NCBI GenBank assembly: GCA_020444765.1 | Contig: JAGRHW010000137.1 | Location: forward strand, 1 to 8,931 | Source: Gammaproteobacteria bacterium | Lineage (GTDB): Bacteria > Pseudomonadota > Gammaproteobacteria > Granulosicoccales > Granulosicoccaceae | Direction of reading: 5' to 3' | Length of the DNA: 8,931 bases | Shown here: positions 1 through 7,694 of the stretch, in pieces | How positions within the stretch are numbered: position 1 is the first letter of the stretch | How the letters are laid out: every line of letters begins with the position of its first letter | Notes under the pieces: generated by a model | The model's database searches: none | Told to the model about the DNA's origin: nothing | The model's input: the letters and a program-made list of their open reading frames with translations, nothing else | Position numbers and translations under genes: made by a program

Positions 1-2352
1 CTCGACTTCCTGCTGAGCGTCCACAAAGGAGCGGAAATCTGCCAGTGTCACCCACGGGTCGTAAGGGTTTTTCAGCGCGCCGATAATATTATTGAAGATA
101 CCGGGTTCACTGGTATTGAACTGGCCGGATTCCAGTAAGTGCATGACCGCCTGTAGATCCGGGTCCTGGTCGATATACGACTGGGGGTTATAGTGTTTTT
201 TAAGTTCCTCCACTTCGTCGGCTTTCAAGCCGAAGAGGAAGAAGTTGTCCTGACCGACTGCATCCATGATTTCGATATTGGCGCCATCGTAAGTCCCGAT
301 CGTCAAAGCGCCGTTCATCATGAATTTCATATTACCCGTGCCGGACGCTTCCTTGCCGGCCGTGGAAATCTGCTCGGACAAATCCGCAGCGGGCGCGATA
401 ACCTCCATGCTCGAAACATTGTAGTTTGGCAGAAAGACCAGCTTCAGCATGTCGCCGATATCCGGGTCCTTGTCGATCGTATCGGCAATATTGTTACACA
501 GTTTGATAATCAGCTTGGCCATCTCATAGCCAGGTGCCGCCTTGCCGCCGATCAATACGCAGCGATTTACCCAGCCTTCGGTCTGTCCCGTTTTGATGCG
601 GTTATACAGATGAATGACATGGAGCAGGTTCAGGAGTTGGCGTTTGTACTCATGAATGCGCTTGACCTGGATATCGAACAGCGAACCGGTATCGAAGCGG
701 ACGCCGCATTGTTGCTCGATAACATCGGCCAGCCGTTGTTTGTTTTGTTGCTTCACTGCCAGCCAGCGTTTCTGAAATTCACTGTTATTCGCCAGCGTCT
801 TCAGTTTTTCTATCTGGCCAAGATCGGAGACCCAGTCCGAACCGATCTTCTCGGAAATAAGCGCCGTCATGGCTGGATTGGCATGTGCTATCCAGCGTCG
901 CGGGGTGACGCCATTGGTTTTGTTGTTGAATTTATGCGGCCAAAGCTCATAAAAGTCGCGGAACAAACCTTCGGTCAACAAATGTGAATGCAGTGCGGCC
1001 ACGCCGTTTACCGAGTAACTGCCGACGATACCGAGGTAGGCCATGCGGATTTGCTTGTAATCACCTTCTTCGATAATCGACATCCGGCGCAGGCGGTCGC
1101 TGTCGCCCGGCCATTTCCGTGCCACCAGTGTCATAAACTCGGCATTGATCCGATAGATGATTTCCAGCAGGCGGGGCAAGAGCTTTTCGAACAGTTTCAC
1201 GGGCCAGCGTTCGAGTGCTTCGGGCAGCAGAGTGTGATTCGTATAGGCCATACACTGGCTGGTTATACTCCAGGCCTGGTCCCAGGCGAGATTTTTCTCG
1301 TCGACCAGAATGCGCATCAGTTCGGCGACTGCCAGGGTCGGGTGTGTGTCGTTCATCTGGAAGACATTCAATTCGGCGAAGCGGCTGAAATCATTGTCCT
1401 GGTTTTCCTCCCAGAGACGCACCACATCCTGCAGGCTTGCCGAAGCGAGGAAGTACTGTTGGCGCAGCCGCAGTTCCTTGCCGTTCTCACTGGCGTCGTT
1501 CGGATACAGAACCATGGAGATGTGCTCGGCGTCGTTTTTGGCCGCCACCGCTTCCGGGTATTCACCGGCATTGAATTCATTCAGGTTGAAGGCATCGGTG
1601 GCCGCCGCCTTCCAGAGCCTCAGGGTGTTGACGGTATCGTTGTGATAGCCGGACACAGGCATGTCATAGGGCACGGCGAGTATTTTGGTGGCGTCAATCC
1701 AGCGGGAATATTCACCGCCGTTGCCATCGCTGTGTTTTTCGATTCTGCCGCCGAAACGGATGGTTTGTGTATGTTCCGGGCGGACGATCTCCCAAGGGTT
1801 GTCATTATGCAGCCAGTGATCCGGTTCCTCGACCTGATAGCCGTTCTTGATGCGCTGGTGAAACATGCCGTATTCATAGCGGATACCATAGCCGACCACC
1901 GGTAATTTCAGGGTGGCGCAGCTATCCATAAAGCAGGCGGCAAGACGTCCAAGGCCGCCATTGCCAAGTCCGGCATCGGGCTCGGCGCTTTCGATTTCCT
2001 CCAGACCGATCGAAAATTTCTGCATCGCCTCACGGCTTGCATCATCTATTTCCAGATTTAGCAGATGATTACCAAGCGCCCGGCCGATCAGAAATTCCAG
2101 TGACAGATAGTAGGCCCGGCGTACATCTTTTTGTTTGGTTTGCTGGCGGGTCTTGCGCCAGCTCGGCATGATCCGGTCGCGAACCGAGAAGGCCAGCGCT
2201 TCATACACGTAATGCGGAGTACAGCCGGTGGTTCGGCCGAGATGATAATTAAGGTAACGCTGAAAGTCCTCCGCCAGCGCCTCAGCGGTGACGGGCAGGT
2301 TTTTCATATTGGCCTGCTCGCAGGCCTGTGAAAAATCAGTTTGTTTATTCAT
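1..2352 (-). CDS. glgP: Glycogen/alpha-glucan phosphorylase, C-terminus cut by window edge
   Basis: GT35 phosphorylase. It releases glucose-1-phosphate from the non-reducing ends of alpha-1,4-glucan using phosphate and pyridoxal phosphate (PLP), in the cytoplasm. 784 codons are open from ATG at 2352 to base 1 with no stop; family length suggests roughly 30-50 residues are missing. Visible landmarks are the glycine loop GLGNGGLGRLAACF (from G128), TNHTLLPEALE with H373 (rabbit muscle H377), KRIHEYKRQ from K564 with R565 and K570 as the phosphate-site residues, and the PLP motif EASGTGNMKF with Schiff-base lysine K676 (rabbit K680). All catalytic landmarks are intact. H457, in HSHLL, replaces an acidic residue common at that place in other family members; no effect is known. 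It is the last visible gene of the malQ-glgB-glgA-glgP block, 20 bases after the glgA stop. No strong Shine-Dalgarno is seen, only GGA very close to the ATG. A maltodextrin phosphorylase (MalP) specificity cannot be excluded by sequence, but context favours glycogen. Confidence 0.97.
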   Translation of the reverse strand, partial: MNKQTDFSQACEQANMKNLPVTAEALAEDFQRYLNYHLGRTTGCTPHYVYEALAFSVRDRIMPSWRKTRQQTKQKDVRRAYYLSLEFLIGRALGNHLLNLEIDDASREAMQKFSIGLEEIESAEPDAGLGNGGLGRLAACFMDSCATLKLPVVGYGIRYEYGMFHQRIKNGYQVEEPDHWLHNDNPWEIVRPEHTQTIRFGGRIEKHSDGNGGEYSRWIDATKILAVPYDMPVSGYHNDTVNTLRLWKAAATDAFNLNEFNAGEYPEAVAAKNDAEHISMVLYPNDASENGKELRLRQQYFLASASLQDVVRLWEENQDNDFSRFAELNVFQMNDTHPTLAVAELMRILVDEKNLAWDQAWSITSQCMAYTNHTLLPEALERWPVKLFEKLLPRLLEIIYRINAEFMTLVARKWPGDSDRLRRMSIIEEGDYKQIRMAYLGIVGSYSVNGVAALHSHLLTEGLFRDFYELWPHKFNNKTNGVTPRRWIAHANPAMTALISEKIGSDWVSDLGQIEKLKTLANNSEFQKRWLAVKQQNKQRLADVIEQQCGVRFDTGSLFDIQVKRIHEYKRQLLNLLHVIHLYNRIKTGQTEGWVNRCVLIGGKAAPGYEMAKLIIKLCNNIADTIDKDPDIGDMLKLVFLPNYNVSSMEVIAPAADLSEQISTAGKEASGTGNMKFMMNGALTIGTYDGANIEIMDAVGQDNFFLFGLKADEVEELKKHYNPQSYIDQDPDLQAVMHLLESGQFNTSEPGIFNNIIGALKNPYDPWVTLADFRSFVDAQQEVE

Positions 2353-2372
2353 AGGTCCGGTGTCTGCTCAGT
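2353..2372 (-). other. glgA-glgP intergenic spacer
   Basis: Twenty bases separate the glgA stop (TAA) from the glgP ATG. There is no room for a promoter or a terminator hairpin, which supports co-transcription of glgP with the upstream genes. Confidence 0.8.
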
Positions 2373-3842
2373 TTAAAGTGGTTTACGGGAGTAAAGTTCA
2401 AGATACTGCCGGGCGCGGCCGTTCCAGCTCAGATCGAGTGCCATGCCGTTGCGGATTATTGACGACCATGATGCCGTGTCCTTGATCAGATCCAGCGCCC
2501 TGAGCATCGCATCACTGAAGGATGCCTGGTCGGCTTTAGGAAAAACGAAGCCGTTGGCGCTGCCGTCCCTGAGGGTTTCCGTACTTGTATTGACGATGGT
2601 ATCGGCCAGGCCGCCGGTTTGATGCACCACGGGCGGTGTGCCGTAACGCAGGCTGTACATCTGATTCAGCCCGCAGGGTTCAAAACGCGAAGGCATCAAA
2701 AAGATATCAGCGCCGGCTTCCAGTAAATGGGCTTTTTGTTCGGAAAAACCGATCCAGGTGAAAACCCGGCCGGGGTTTTCGGCGGCGGCCAGTGATAGAA
2801 GTTGTTCGTATTTGGCTTCGCCGGTGCCGAGAAATATAAAAGCCGCATCGGTGTCGGCCAGAATCTGCGGCATCGTATCGATAATCAGATCTATGCCTTT
2901 TTGCTCGACCAGTCGACCGACCATACCCATCAAGGGGCGGGTCAGGAGTTCTTCGGCAGGGCTTGGCCGGCCGAATGATTCAAGCAAACTGATCTTTGCA
3001 GCAAGCTTGCCTGCATGAACGTTGTCGGAGTTATACGGTAAAGGCAGATAGCGGTCGGTTCGCGGGTTCCAGTGTTGTAGATCTATGCCGTTGAGAATGC
3101 CGCTCAGCCGGTTTTGGCGGCTGCGTAAAATGCCGTCCATTGCATAGCCGAACTCCGGCGTGCAGATTTCCCTGGCATAGGTCGGACTCACGGTGGTCAC
3201 TTCGTCGGCGTAGACGATGCCTGCCTTCAGCATTGAAAAGCCGCCGTAGAACTCCACCCCCTCGATATGCCAGAGTTTTGCCGGGAGTTGCAGATTGATA
3301 AAGACCGGTTGTGGAAAATGCCCGCCGTAAGCAAGATTATGAATCGTGAAAATGGTTTTCGGGCGGACCGGATAATCACTGAGCAGGGCCGGAACGAGGC
3401 CGGTTTGCCAGTCGTTGCAATGTACCACCGAAGGACGCCAGCCGGTATCGAGTGCATCCATAGCGATCAGCGCGGCTGTTTGCGCGAATACGCTGAAACG
3501 TTCGGCATTGTCCGGCCAGTCCGTACCGTCAGCCTGTATGTAGGGATTTCCAGGCCGGTCATATAGCGGCTGGCAATCGACAAGATAGAGGCCGACCTTG
3601 AATTCCGGATGACGGGCTTCGAGAACTCTTATACTGCGTGTTTGCCGGTCGCCCGGCACATCGAGACGACCCAGCATTCTGATGATGTCGACCTTGTCCA
3701 TCAGTTCGCGATAAGCCGGGATCAGCAGGCGCACATCCGCGCCATGTTCCTGCAATGCGTGCGACAGACCATAGGCCACATCGCCGAGCCCGCCGGTCTT
3801 GTTGAGTGGATAAACTTCGCTGGATACAAATAAAACGTTCAC
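2373..3842 (-). CDS. glgA: Glycogen synthase (ADP-glucose type)
   Basis: GT5 glycogen synthase. It transfers glucose from ADP-glucose to the non-reducing end of an alpha-1,4-glucan. The 489 residues are close to the usual bacterial length (E. coli 477). The N-terminal Rossmann domain opens with MNVLFVSSEVYP and the ADP-glucose loop KTGGLGD (K15-D21), followed by HCNDWQTGL (141-149) and NGIDLQHWNP (251-260). The C-terminal domain has GMVGRLVEQKG (306-316), PSRFEPCGLNQMY with the conserved glutamate E388, and TGGLADT (409-415). The start codon is GTG, chosen because family members begin at this point. It overlaps the glgB TGA by 4 bases. An AAGG at 3850-3853 sits 7 bases upstream of the start. 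The gene lies between glgB and glgP, and its substrate comes from the divergent glgC. No broken or missing motif is seen. Confidence 0.97.
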   Translation of the reverse strand: MNVLFVSSEVYPLNKTGGLGDVAYGLSHALQEHGADVRLLIPAYRELMDKVDIIRMLGRLDVPGDRQTRSIRVLEARHPEFKVGLYLVDCQPLYDRPGNPYIQADGTDWPDNAERFSVFAQTAALIAMDALDTGWRPSVVHCNDWQTGLVPALLSDYPVRPKTIFTIHNLAYGGHFPQPVFINLQLPAKLWHIEGVEFYGGFSMLKAGIVYADEVTTVSPTYAREICTPEFGYAMDGILRSRQNRLSGILNGIDLQHWNPRTDRYLPLPYNSDNVHAGKLAAKISLLESFGRPSPAEELLTRPLMGMVGRLVEQKGIDLIIDTMPQILADTDAAFIFLGTGEAKYEQLLSLAAAENPGRVFTWIGFSEQKAHLLEAGADIFLMPSRFEPCGLNQMYSLRYGTPPVVHQTGGLADTIVNTSTETLRDGSANGFVFPKADQASFSDAMLRALDLIKDTASWSSIIRNGMALDLSWNGRARQYLELYSRKPL

Positions 3843-6013
3843 ACCACAGCCTTAAGAAAAAGTCCGGCCAGCGGAGGGACGCGGATACTGATGGATTGCG
3901 AGAATCCCGACCAGGGCTTGTCTTGTGTGGCGATCAGGCCGTCGTTGCCGACGTTCGATCCGCCGTAACAGCTGGCGTCGGTATTGAGGACTTCCTGGTA
4001 ATCCTGTGTCGATGGAACACCGATACGGTAGCTCTCACGCACGACCGGGGTGAAATTCAGAATGCAGATGATCGATTCATCCGGATCATCGGACTGGCGA
4101 ATCAGGCTGAGCACCGATTGATCGGAATCGTTACAGTCGATCCAGCGGAAGCCGTCGGACTGAAAATCGTTGTAATGCAAGCCTGGATTATCGAGATAGA
4201 GTGTATTAAGGTCTTTAACCAGCAGATGCAGACCGTTATGGGAAGCTTTCTCCATAAGCTGCCAGTCCAGCGCGGTTTTCACGTTCCATTCGCGCCACTG
4301 GCCGAATTCATTGCCCATGAAGGACAGTTTTTTGCCCGGATGCGCAGTCTGCCAGGCGTAGAGAACGCGCAGATTGGCAAACTTTTGCCAGAGGTCGCCG
4401 GGCATTTTGTCGAGCATGCTGCGTTTCAGGTGCACGACTTCATCATGGGAAAAGGGCAGCACGAAGTTTTCCGTCCAGGCGTAAATCTGGCTGAACGTCA
4501 GTTTGTTGTGATGGTATTTGCGGTGTACCGGATCTTCCTCGATATAGGCGAGGGTGTCGTTCATCCAGCCCATATTCCATTTGATGGAGAAGCCCAGTCC
4601 GCCAAGCTCGATCGGCCGCGAAACCATCGGCCAGGCGGTCGATTCCTCGGCGAAGGTCAAAACGCCGGGAAACAGGCCGTGCACGGTTTTGTTCATTTCC
4701 CGCAAGAAGGCGATCGCTTCGAGGTTCTCCCGGCCGCCGTAGCGGTTCGGCAGCCATTCGCCGTCCTTGCGTGAATAATCGAGATAAAGCATCGAGGCGA
4801 CAGCATCGACCCGCAGGCCGTCGACATGAAATTCCTCAAGCCAGTAAACGGCATTGGTGAGCAGGAAGTTTCTGACTTCGTTTCTATCGTAGTCGAAAAT
4901 CAGCGTGCCCCAATCCTGATGTTCGCCCTTGCGCGGATCGCCGTGCTCGTAAAGCGGGTAGCCGTTGAACCGTGCCAGTGCAAAATCATCCTTGGGAAAA
5001 TGCGCGGGTACCCAATCGAGGATGACGCCGATGTCGTTTTTATGGCAAAGATCCACGAAATAGCGGAAATCGTCCGCGCTGCCGAAGCGGGAAGTTGGCG
5101 CGAAATAGCCGCTGATCTGGTAGCCCCAGGATTCATCTAGCGGGTGTTCGGCAATCGGCAGTAATTCGATATGGGTATAATTCAGGTGCTTGACATAAGG
5201 TATCAGTTGTTCGGCCAGCTCGCGCCAGTCGAGAAATTCGCCATCGGCCGTGCGTCGCCAGGAGCCGGCATGTATTTCATAGATGCTGATCGGCTTGTGC
5301 TGCCAGTCAAAGTCAGCGCGTGCATTTAGCCATTCATCGTCTTGCCAGGGGAAACGTGAATTTTCCTGAATCAATGATGTCGTGTCGGGCCGCAGGGCCA
5401 TGGCTTGCGCGTAAGGGTCGGTCTTTTTCAATATCGAGCCGTTTTCGCTCAGTATTTCAAATTTGTAGTTATCATTCTTATGCAAGCCCGGAACAAACAG
5501 TTCCCACACGCCGGATTGCCCGCGGCTGCGCATCGGGTTACGCAAACCATGCCAGCCGTTGAAATCGCCGATCACACTGACGCGTTTGCAATTGGGCGCC
5601 CAGACCGAGAAACAACAGCCTTCTATGCCATCGATGGTTTTAAGATGCGCGCCGAGGAACCGGTAGGCATGAAAGTGACGGCCAGCGGCAAACAGCTGCA
5701 GGTCGAGGTCGCCGATCTGCGTGCCAAAGCTGTACGGAGAAACGGCACTGTGCCAGCTGCTGTCGTGTTTTTCCTGCCAGCGCAATGAATAGTGAACCGG
5801 GATGTTGCTGAACTTGCCGGGTTCGGCGATGAACAAGTCGGTTTTTTCCACCCGCTTCATCGGTCCGAAGCCTTCCAGCTCGACCTGTTCGGCCGAAGGC
5901 ATAAACACCCGGATGATTTCTTCACCGGCGCTGTTGTAGTGTCGGCCCAGATACTCGAAGGGGTCGTGATGTGAGCCGTTTTTCAGGCGTTCGATGTGTG
6001 AGAGATTAGTCAT
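3839..6013 (-). CDS. glgB: 1,4-alpha-glucan branching enzyme
   Basis: GH13 branching enzyme. It cuts an alpha-1,4 chain and re-attaches the piece by an alpha-1,6 bond, creating glycogen branch points. The 724 residues match the E. coli-type long form (728). Domains in order: an N1 module near residues 15-105 (HHDPFEYLG at its start), a CBM48 module near 130-220 (FSVWAPN, VIGDFNGWHG), the GH13 barrel from about 240, and a C-terminal beta domain ending PPLAGLFLKAVV. Catalytic residues fall at D403 (GLRVDAV, nucleophile), E456 (TFAEEST, acid/base) and D524 (PFSHDEV), each exactly two less than E. coli D405, E458 and D526. Region I is DWVPAHFP (333-340). The start is ATG. It overlaps the malQ TGA by 4 bases (ATGA) and the glgA GTG by 4 bases at the other end. 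No strong Shine-Dalgarno precedes it, so translational coupling with malQ is likely. Confidence 0.98.
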   Translation of the reverse strand: MTNLSHIERLKNGSHHDPFEYLGRHYNSAGEEIIRVFMPSAEQVELEGFGPMKRVEKTDLFIAEPGKFSNIPVHYSLRWQEKHDSSWHSAVSPYSFGTQIGDLDLQLFAAGRHFHAYRFLGAHLKTIDGIEGCCFSVWAPNCKRVSVIGDFNGWHGLRNPMRSRGQSGVWELFVPGLHKNDNYKFEILSENGSILKKTDPYAQAMALRPDTTSLIQENSRFPWQDDEWLNARADFDWQHKPISIYEIHAGSWRRTADGEFLDWRELAEQLIPYVKHLNYTHIELLPIAEHPLDESWGYQISGYFAPTSRFGSADDFRYFVDLCHKNDIGVILDWVPAHFPKDDFALARFNGYPLYEHGDPRKGEHQDWGTLIFDYDRNEVRNFLLTNAVYWLEEFHVDGLRVDAVASMLYLDYSRKDGEWLPNRYGGRENLEAIAFLREMNKTVHGLFPGVLTFAEESTAWPMVSRPIELGGLGFSIKWNMGWMNDTLAYIEEDPVHRKYHHNKLTFSQIYAWTENFVLPFSHDEVVHLKRSMLDKMPGDLWQKFANLRVLYAWQTAHPGKKLSFMGNEFGQWREWNVKTALDWQLMEKASHNGLHLLVKDLNTLYLDNPGLHYNDFQSDGFRWIDCNDSDQSVLSLIRQSDDPDESIICILNFTPVVRESYRIGVPSTQDYQEVLNTDASCYGGSNVGNDGLIATQDKPWSGFSQSISIRVPPLAGLFLKAVV
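3850..3853 (-). promoter_or_regulatory. glgA ribosome binding site
   Basis: AAGG on the minus strand, inside the last codons of glgB and 7 bases before the GTG start of glgA. It supports the non-ATG start and suggests that glgA translation is partly coupled to glgB termination. Confidence 0.5.
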
Positions 6014-7386
6014 TGTCCGAGTCGCCCGTAGTCGGCGAGTTTTGTCCGGATTTGTTGTGCAAAATCACTGCCCAACTGTTCATGCCGACAACGCCACTGC
6101 CAGTTGTCGGCAATAGTGCCCGGTGTGTTCATGCGGGCCTCGCTGCCAAGGCCGAGGAAGTCCTGCAATGGTACTACCGCCAGATTGGCCTGGGTACCAA
6201 GCGCCAGGTTAATCATTGTGTCGACGATCTGTGCAGGAGATTGCGCACCAATTTGGGACATCACATGCTGTTGTTCGTGCTCTTGCAGTGCATCGAACCA
6301 GCCTTGCGTGGTGTCGTTATCATGGGTACCGGTGTAGACGACGGTGTTCGGTTTGATATTTTTCGGCTTGTGCGGATTGTCCTCGAATGCGTCAAATGAA
6401 AACTGCAACACCGCCATGCCGGGTAAATGGTATTTGTCCCGCAACGCCACGACTTCGGGGGTGATGACGCCGAGATCTTCCGCAACCAGCTGCGGCTGGC
6501 CTTCTTCAGCGGCAAAGCGTGCGAGTAACTGGTCGCCCGGCACGCTCTGCCAGTAACCATCGATCGCGGTATCGCAATCTCTGTCGATCGTCCAGACAGC
6601 CTCCAGACCACGGAAGTGATCGATACGGACGATATCGAACCAGGCGAAATGCGCGCGCAAACGATCCAGCCACCAGTCGAAACCGTTGGCTTCCAGAACC
6701 TCCCAGTTGTAATGGGGGTTACCCCAGCGCTGACCGGTTTCCGAAAAATAGTCCGGCGGTACGCCGGCTACCACCGTCGGTTGTCCGGCTTCATCCAGCA
6801 GAAAGTAATCCGGGTGCGCCCAAACGTCTGAGCTGTCGTGTGCGACGAAGATGGGCATATCGCCGAACAGGTAAATACCTCTTTTACGTGCATATTTGTG
6901 TATTTCACACCAGCGTGAATAGACGCGGAACTGTTGCCACTTGATCGAGCGGATCACATCTGCATGTTGTTTTCCAAACCGTTCGAGAGCTGCAGCGGAG
7001 CGGGTCCGGTAGGGCGCTGGCCATTCGAACCAGGCCTGCTTGTCGAAATGAATTTTCAGGCTGGCAAACAGCGCATAGTCTTCAAGCCAGCAGGCTTGTT
7101 TGCGTTCCCAGTCAAGAAAGGCCTGCATGTCATAATCGGCTTCGGCCAGATAGTCTTCAGGTACCAGCGTTGGATTGATCGCGAAAGCCGAGTCGCATTG
7201 ATAAGGCGATCCGCCGGTTTGCGGTACGCCAAGCGGCAGCGTTTGCCAGACGCTGATACCTGCTTCTGCGAGAAAATCCAACCAGTCTGTTGCGTCTTCG
7301 TCGAGTTTACCGGAAGGCAGTGACGTGGGATGCAGTAAGATGCCGGCACGTCGACCTGCGAGAATCCTGGGGAGGTTGCTATTCAA
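6010..7386 (-). CDS. malQ: 4-alpha-glucanotransferase (amylomaltase)
   Basis: GH77 disproportionating enzyme. It moves maltooligosaccharide units between alpha-1,4-glucans, recycling short chains left by phosphorolysis. The 458 residues fit the compact form found in many bacteria, without the long N-terminal extension of E. coli MalQ. Motifs in order: RAGILLHPTSLPS (13-25), GGSPYQCDSAFAINP (58-72), LFGDMPIFVAHDSSDVW (173-189), RIDHFRG with nucleophile D256, VAEDLG with acid/base E303, and TGTHDND with D356. The start is TTG at 7386: an in-frame stop lies just upstream (7405-7407), no ATG intervenes, and AGGA sits 7 bases before it. It is the first gene of the leftward operon and overlaps glgB by 4 bases. 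In glycogen loci the plant counterpart is DPE1. Its presence here in place of a debranching enzyme suggests a role in glycogen turnover rather than maltose uptake; that role is inferred from context. Confidence 0.96.
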   Translation of the reverse strand: MNSNLPRILAGRRAGILLHPTSLPSGKLDEDATDWLDFLAEAGISVWQTLPLGVPQTGGSPYQCDSAFAINPTLVPEDYLAEADYDMQAFLDWERKQACWLEDYALFASLKIHFDKQAWFEWPAPYRTRSAAALERFGKQHADVIRSIKWQQFRVYSRWCEIHKYARKRGIYLFGDMPIFVAHDSSDVWAHPDYFLLDEAGQPTVVAGVPPDYFSETGQRWGNPHYNWEVLEANGFDWWLDRLRAHFAWFDIVRIDHFRGLEAVWTIDRDCDTAIDGYWQSVPGDQLLARFAAEEGQPQLVAEDLGVITPEVVALRDKYHLPGMAVLQFSFDAFEDNPHKPKNIKPNTVVYTGTHDNDTTQGWFDALQEHEQQHVMSQIGAQSPAQIVDTMINLALGTQANLAVVPLQDFLGLGSEARMNTPGTIADNWQWRCRHEQLGSDFAQQIRTKLADYGRLGQ

Positions 7387-7393
7387 GGGTAAA

Positions 7394-7397
7394 TCCT
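7394..7397 (-). promoter_or_regulatory. malQ ribosome binding site
   Basis: AGGA on the minus strand, 7 bases before the TTG start of malQ. It decides the start codon, because no ATG lies between the upstream in-frame stop and the conserved protein N-terminus. Confidence 0.65.
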
Positions 7398-7428
7398 GAT
7401 GTATTTAGAATAATTAAAAGTTTCCGGC

Positions 7429-7458
7429 ATAGTATCGCGTCGATTCAGAAAATGTCTG
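7429..7458 (-). promoter_or_regulatory. Possible sigma-70 promoter for malQ operon
   Basis: On the minus strand, CAGACA (7458-7453, 4 of 6 matches to TTGACA) and TACTAT (7434-7429, 4 of 6 to TATAAT) are 18 bases apart. Transcription would start near 7422, giving a leader of about 35 bases. One arm of an 8-bp inverted repeat lies in the spacer and the other lies just upstream of the -35. The match is modest and could be chance. Confidence 0.3.
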
Positions 7459-7478
7459 TAGAAGTTGACGATCGACGC
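7437..7478. repeat. 8-bp perfect inverted repeat upstream of malQ
   Basis: GCGTCGAT at 7437-7444 is the exact reverse complement of ATCGACGC at 7471-7478, with 26 bases between. The arms do not extend further in either direction. They flank the proposed malQ -35 element, so a protein operator is more plausible than a terminator; no T run follows on either strand. Confidence 0.5.
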
Positions 7479-7551
7479 CACCAGGCCAGCTTGAATGTGC
7501 AAGTTTAGTATGGCGGCGTGTTATTTCAGGCGCAATAAATATACCATTCCA

Positions 7552-7582
7552 TGAGGTTCCGGCCGGTGAGGTGAGTTGAGGT
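7552..7582 (+). repeat. TGAGGT repeat cluster around CCGGCCGG palindrome
   Basis: TGAGGT occurs at 7552, 7567 and 7577, and TGAGTT at 7572, so 7567-7581 reads as three tandem 5-base units TGAGG/TGAGT/TGAGG. An 8-bp palindrome CCGGCCGG (7559-7566) lies between the first copy and the tandem run. It sits midway between the two genes. No known regulator is recognised from this motif. Confidence 0.45.
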
Positions 7583-7605
7583 TGTCTAAGTGTTCCGATG
7601 TCATG

Positions 7606-7644
7606 CGAATACAATGAAAACTGACATCAAAACGGATACAATCA
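7606..7644 (+). repeat. Two 12-bp direct repeats containing TACAAT
   Basis: CGAATACAATGA (7606-7617) and CGGATACAATCA (7633-7644) match at 10 of 12 bases and are offset by 27 bases. Each contains TACAAT, 5 of 6 matches to a -10 element, but neither has a good -35 at 16-18 bases. They may be alternative glgC -10 boxes or paired protein sites. Confidence 0.35.
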
Positions 7645-7685
7645 ATGTCTATAACAACGACTTCCAAGCGCGCATTGGATTAAGC

Positions 7686-7694
7686 AAAGGATGT
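7686..7694 (+). promoter_or_regulatory. glgC ribosome binding site with CsrA-like sequence
   Basis: AAAGGA (7686-7691) is the only good Shine-Dalgarno before glgC, 10 bases from its ATG. The stretch AAGGATGT (7687-7694) matches the ARGGAUGU core of the published CsrA SELEX consensus (RUACARGGAUGU). Further GGA triplets lie upstream at 7634-7636 and 7677-7679. In E. coli, CsrA represses glgC by binding GGA sites in its leader, so the same control is plausible here. This is inferred from sequence only. Confidence 0.5.

Larger units (their letters stand above)
1..7386 (-). other. Leftward glycogen operon malQ-glgB-glgA-glgP
   Basis: Four same-strand genes are joined by two 4-base stop/start overlaps (6010-6013 and 3839-3842) and one 20-base spacer. 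No terminator-like hairpin with a T run was seen between them. A single transcript beginning in the gap upstream of malQ is inferred. The operon may continue past the left edge, which cuts glgP. Confidence 0.85.
7451..7653 (+). repeat. Pair of AATGTCT(A/G)TA boxes
   Basis: AATGTCTGTA at 7451-7460 and AATGTCTATA at 7644-7653 match at 9 of 10 bases in the same orientation. One overlaps the proposed malQ -35 and the other lies about 50 bases before the glgC start. The two could be sites for one regulator of both genes; chance is not excluded. Confidence 0.3.

Noticed and set aside
193..1905. Two long plus-strand open frames (264 and 305 codons) lying back to back opposite glgP
   Set aside because: They are in codon register with glgP on the other strand, where rare use of TTA, CTA and TCA codons leaves the antisense frame open. 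The translations resemble no family, and glgP is intact.
3806..4774. A 322-codon plus-strand open frame opposite the end of glgB and start of glgA
   Set aside because: It is antisense to well-conserved glgB, including its catalytic region; the protein is low in recognisable motifs and has no ribosome site. Treated as a shadow.
7437..7478. Inverted repeat as an intrinsic terminator
   Set aside because: The stem is 8 bp with a 26-base loop and no T run follows on either strand; it also lies before, not after, the genes.
7414..7614. 66-codon minus-strand open frame inside the malQ-glgC gap
   Set aside because: It would start at TTG without a Shine-Dalgarno, has no recognisable motif, and covers the region expected to hold promoters.
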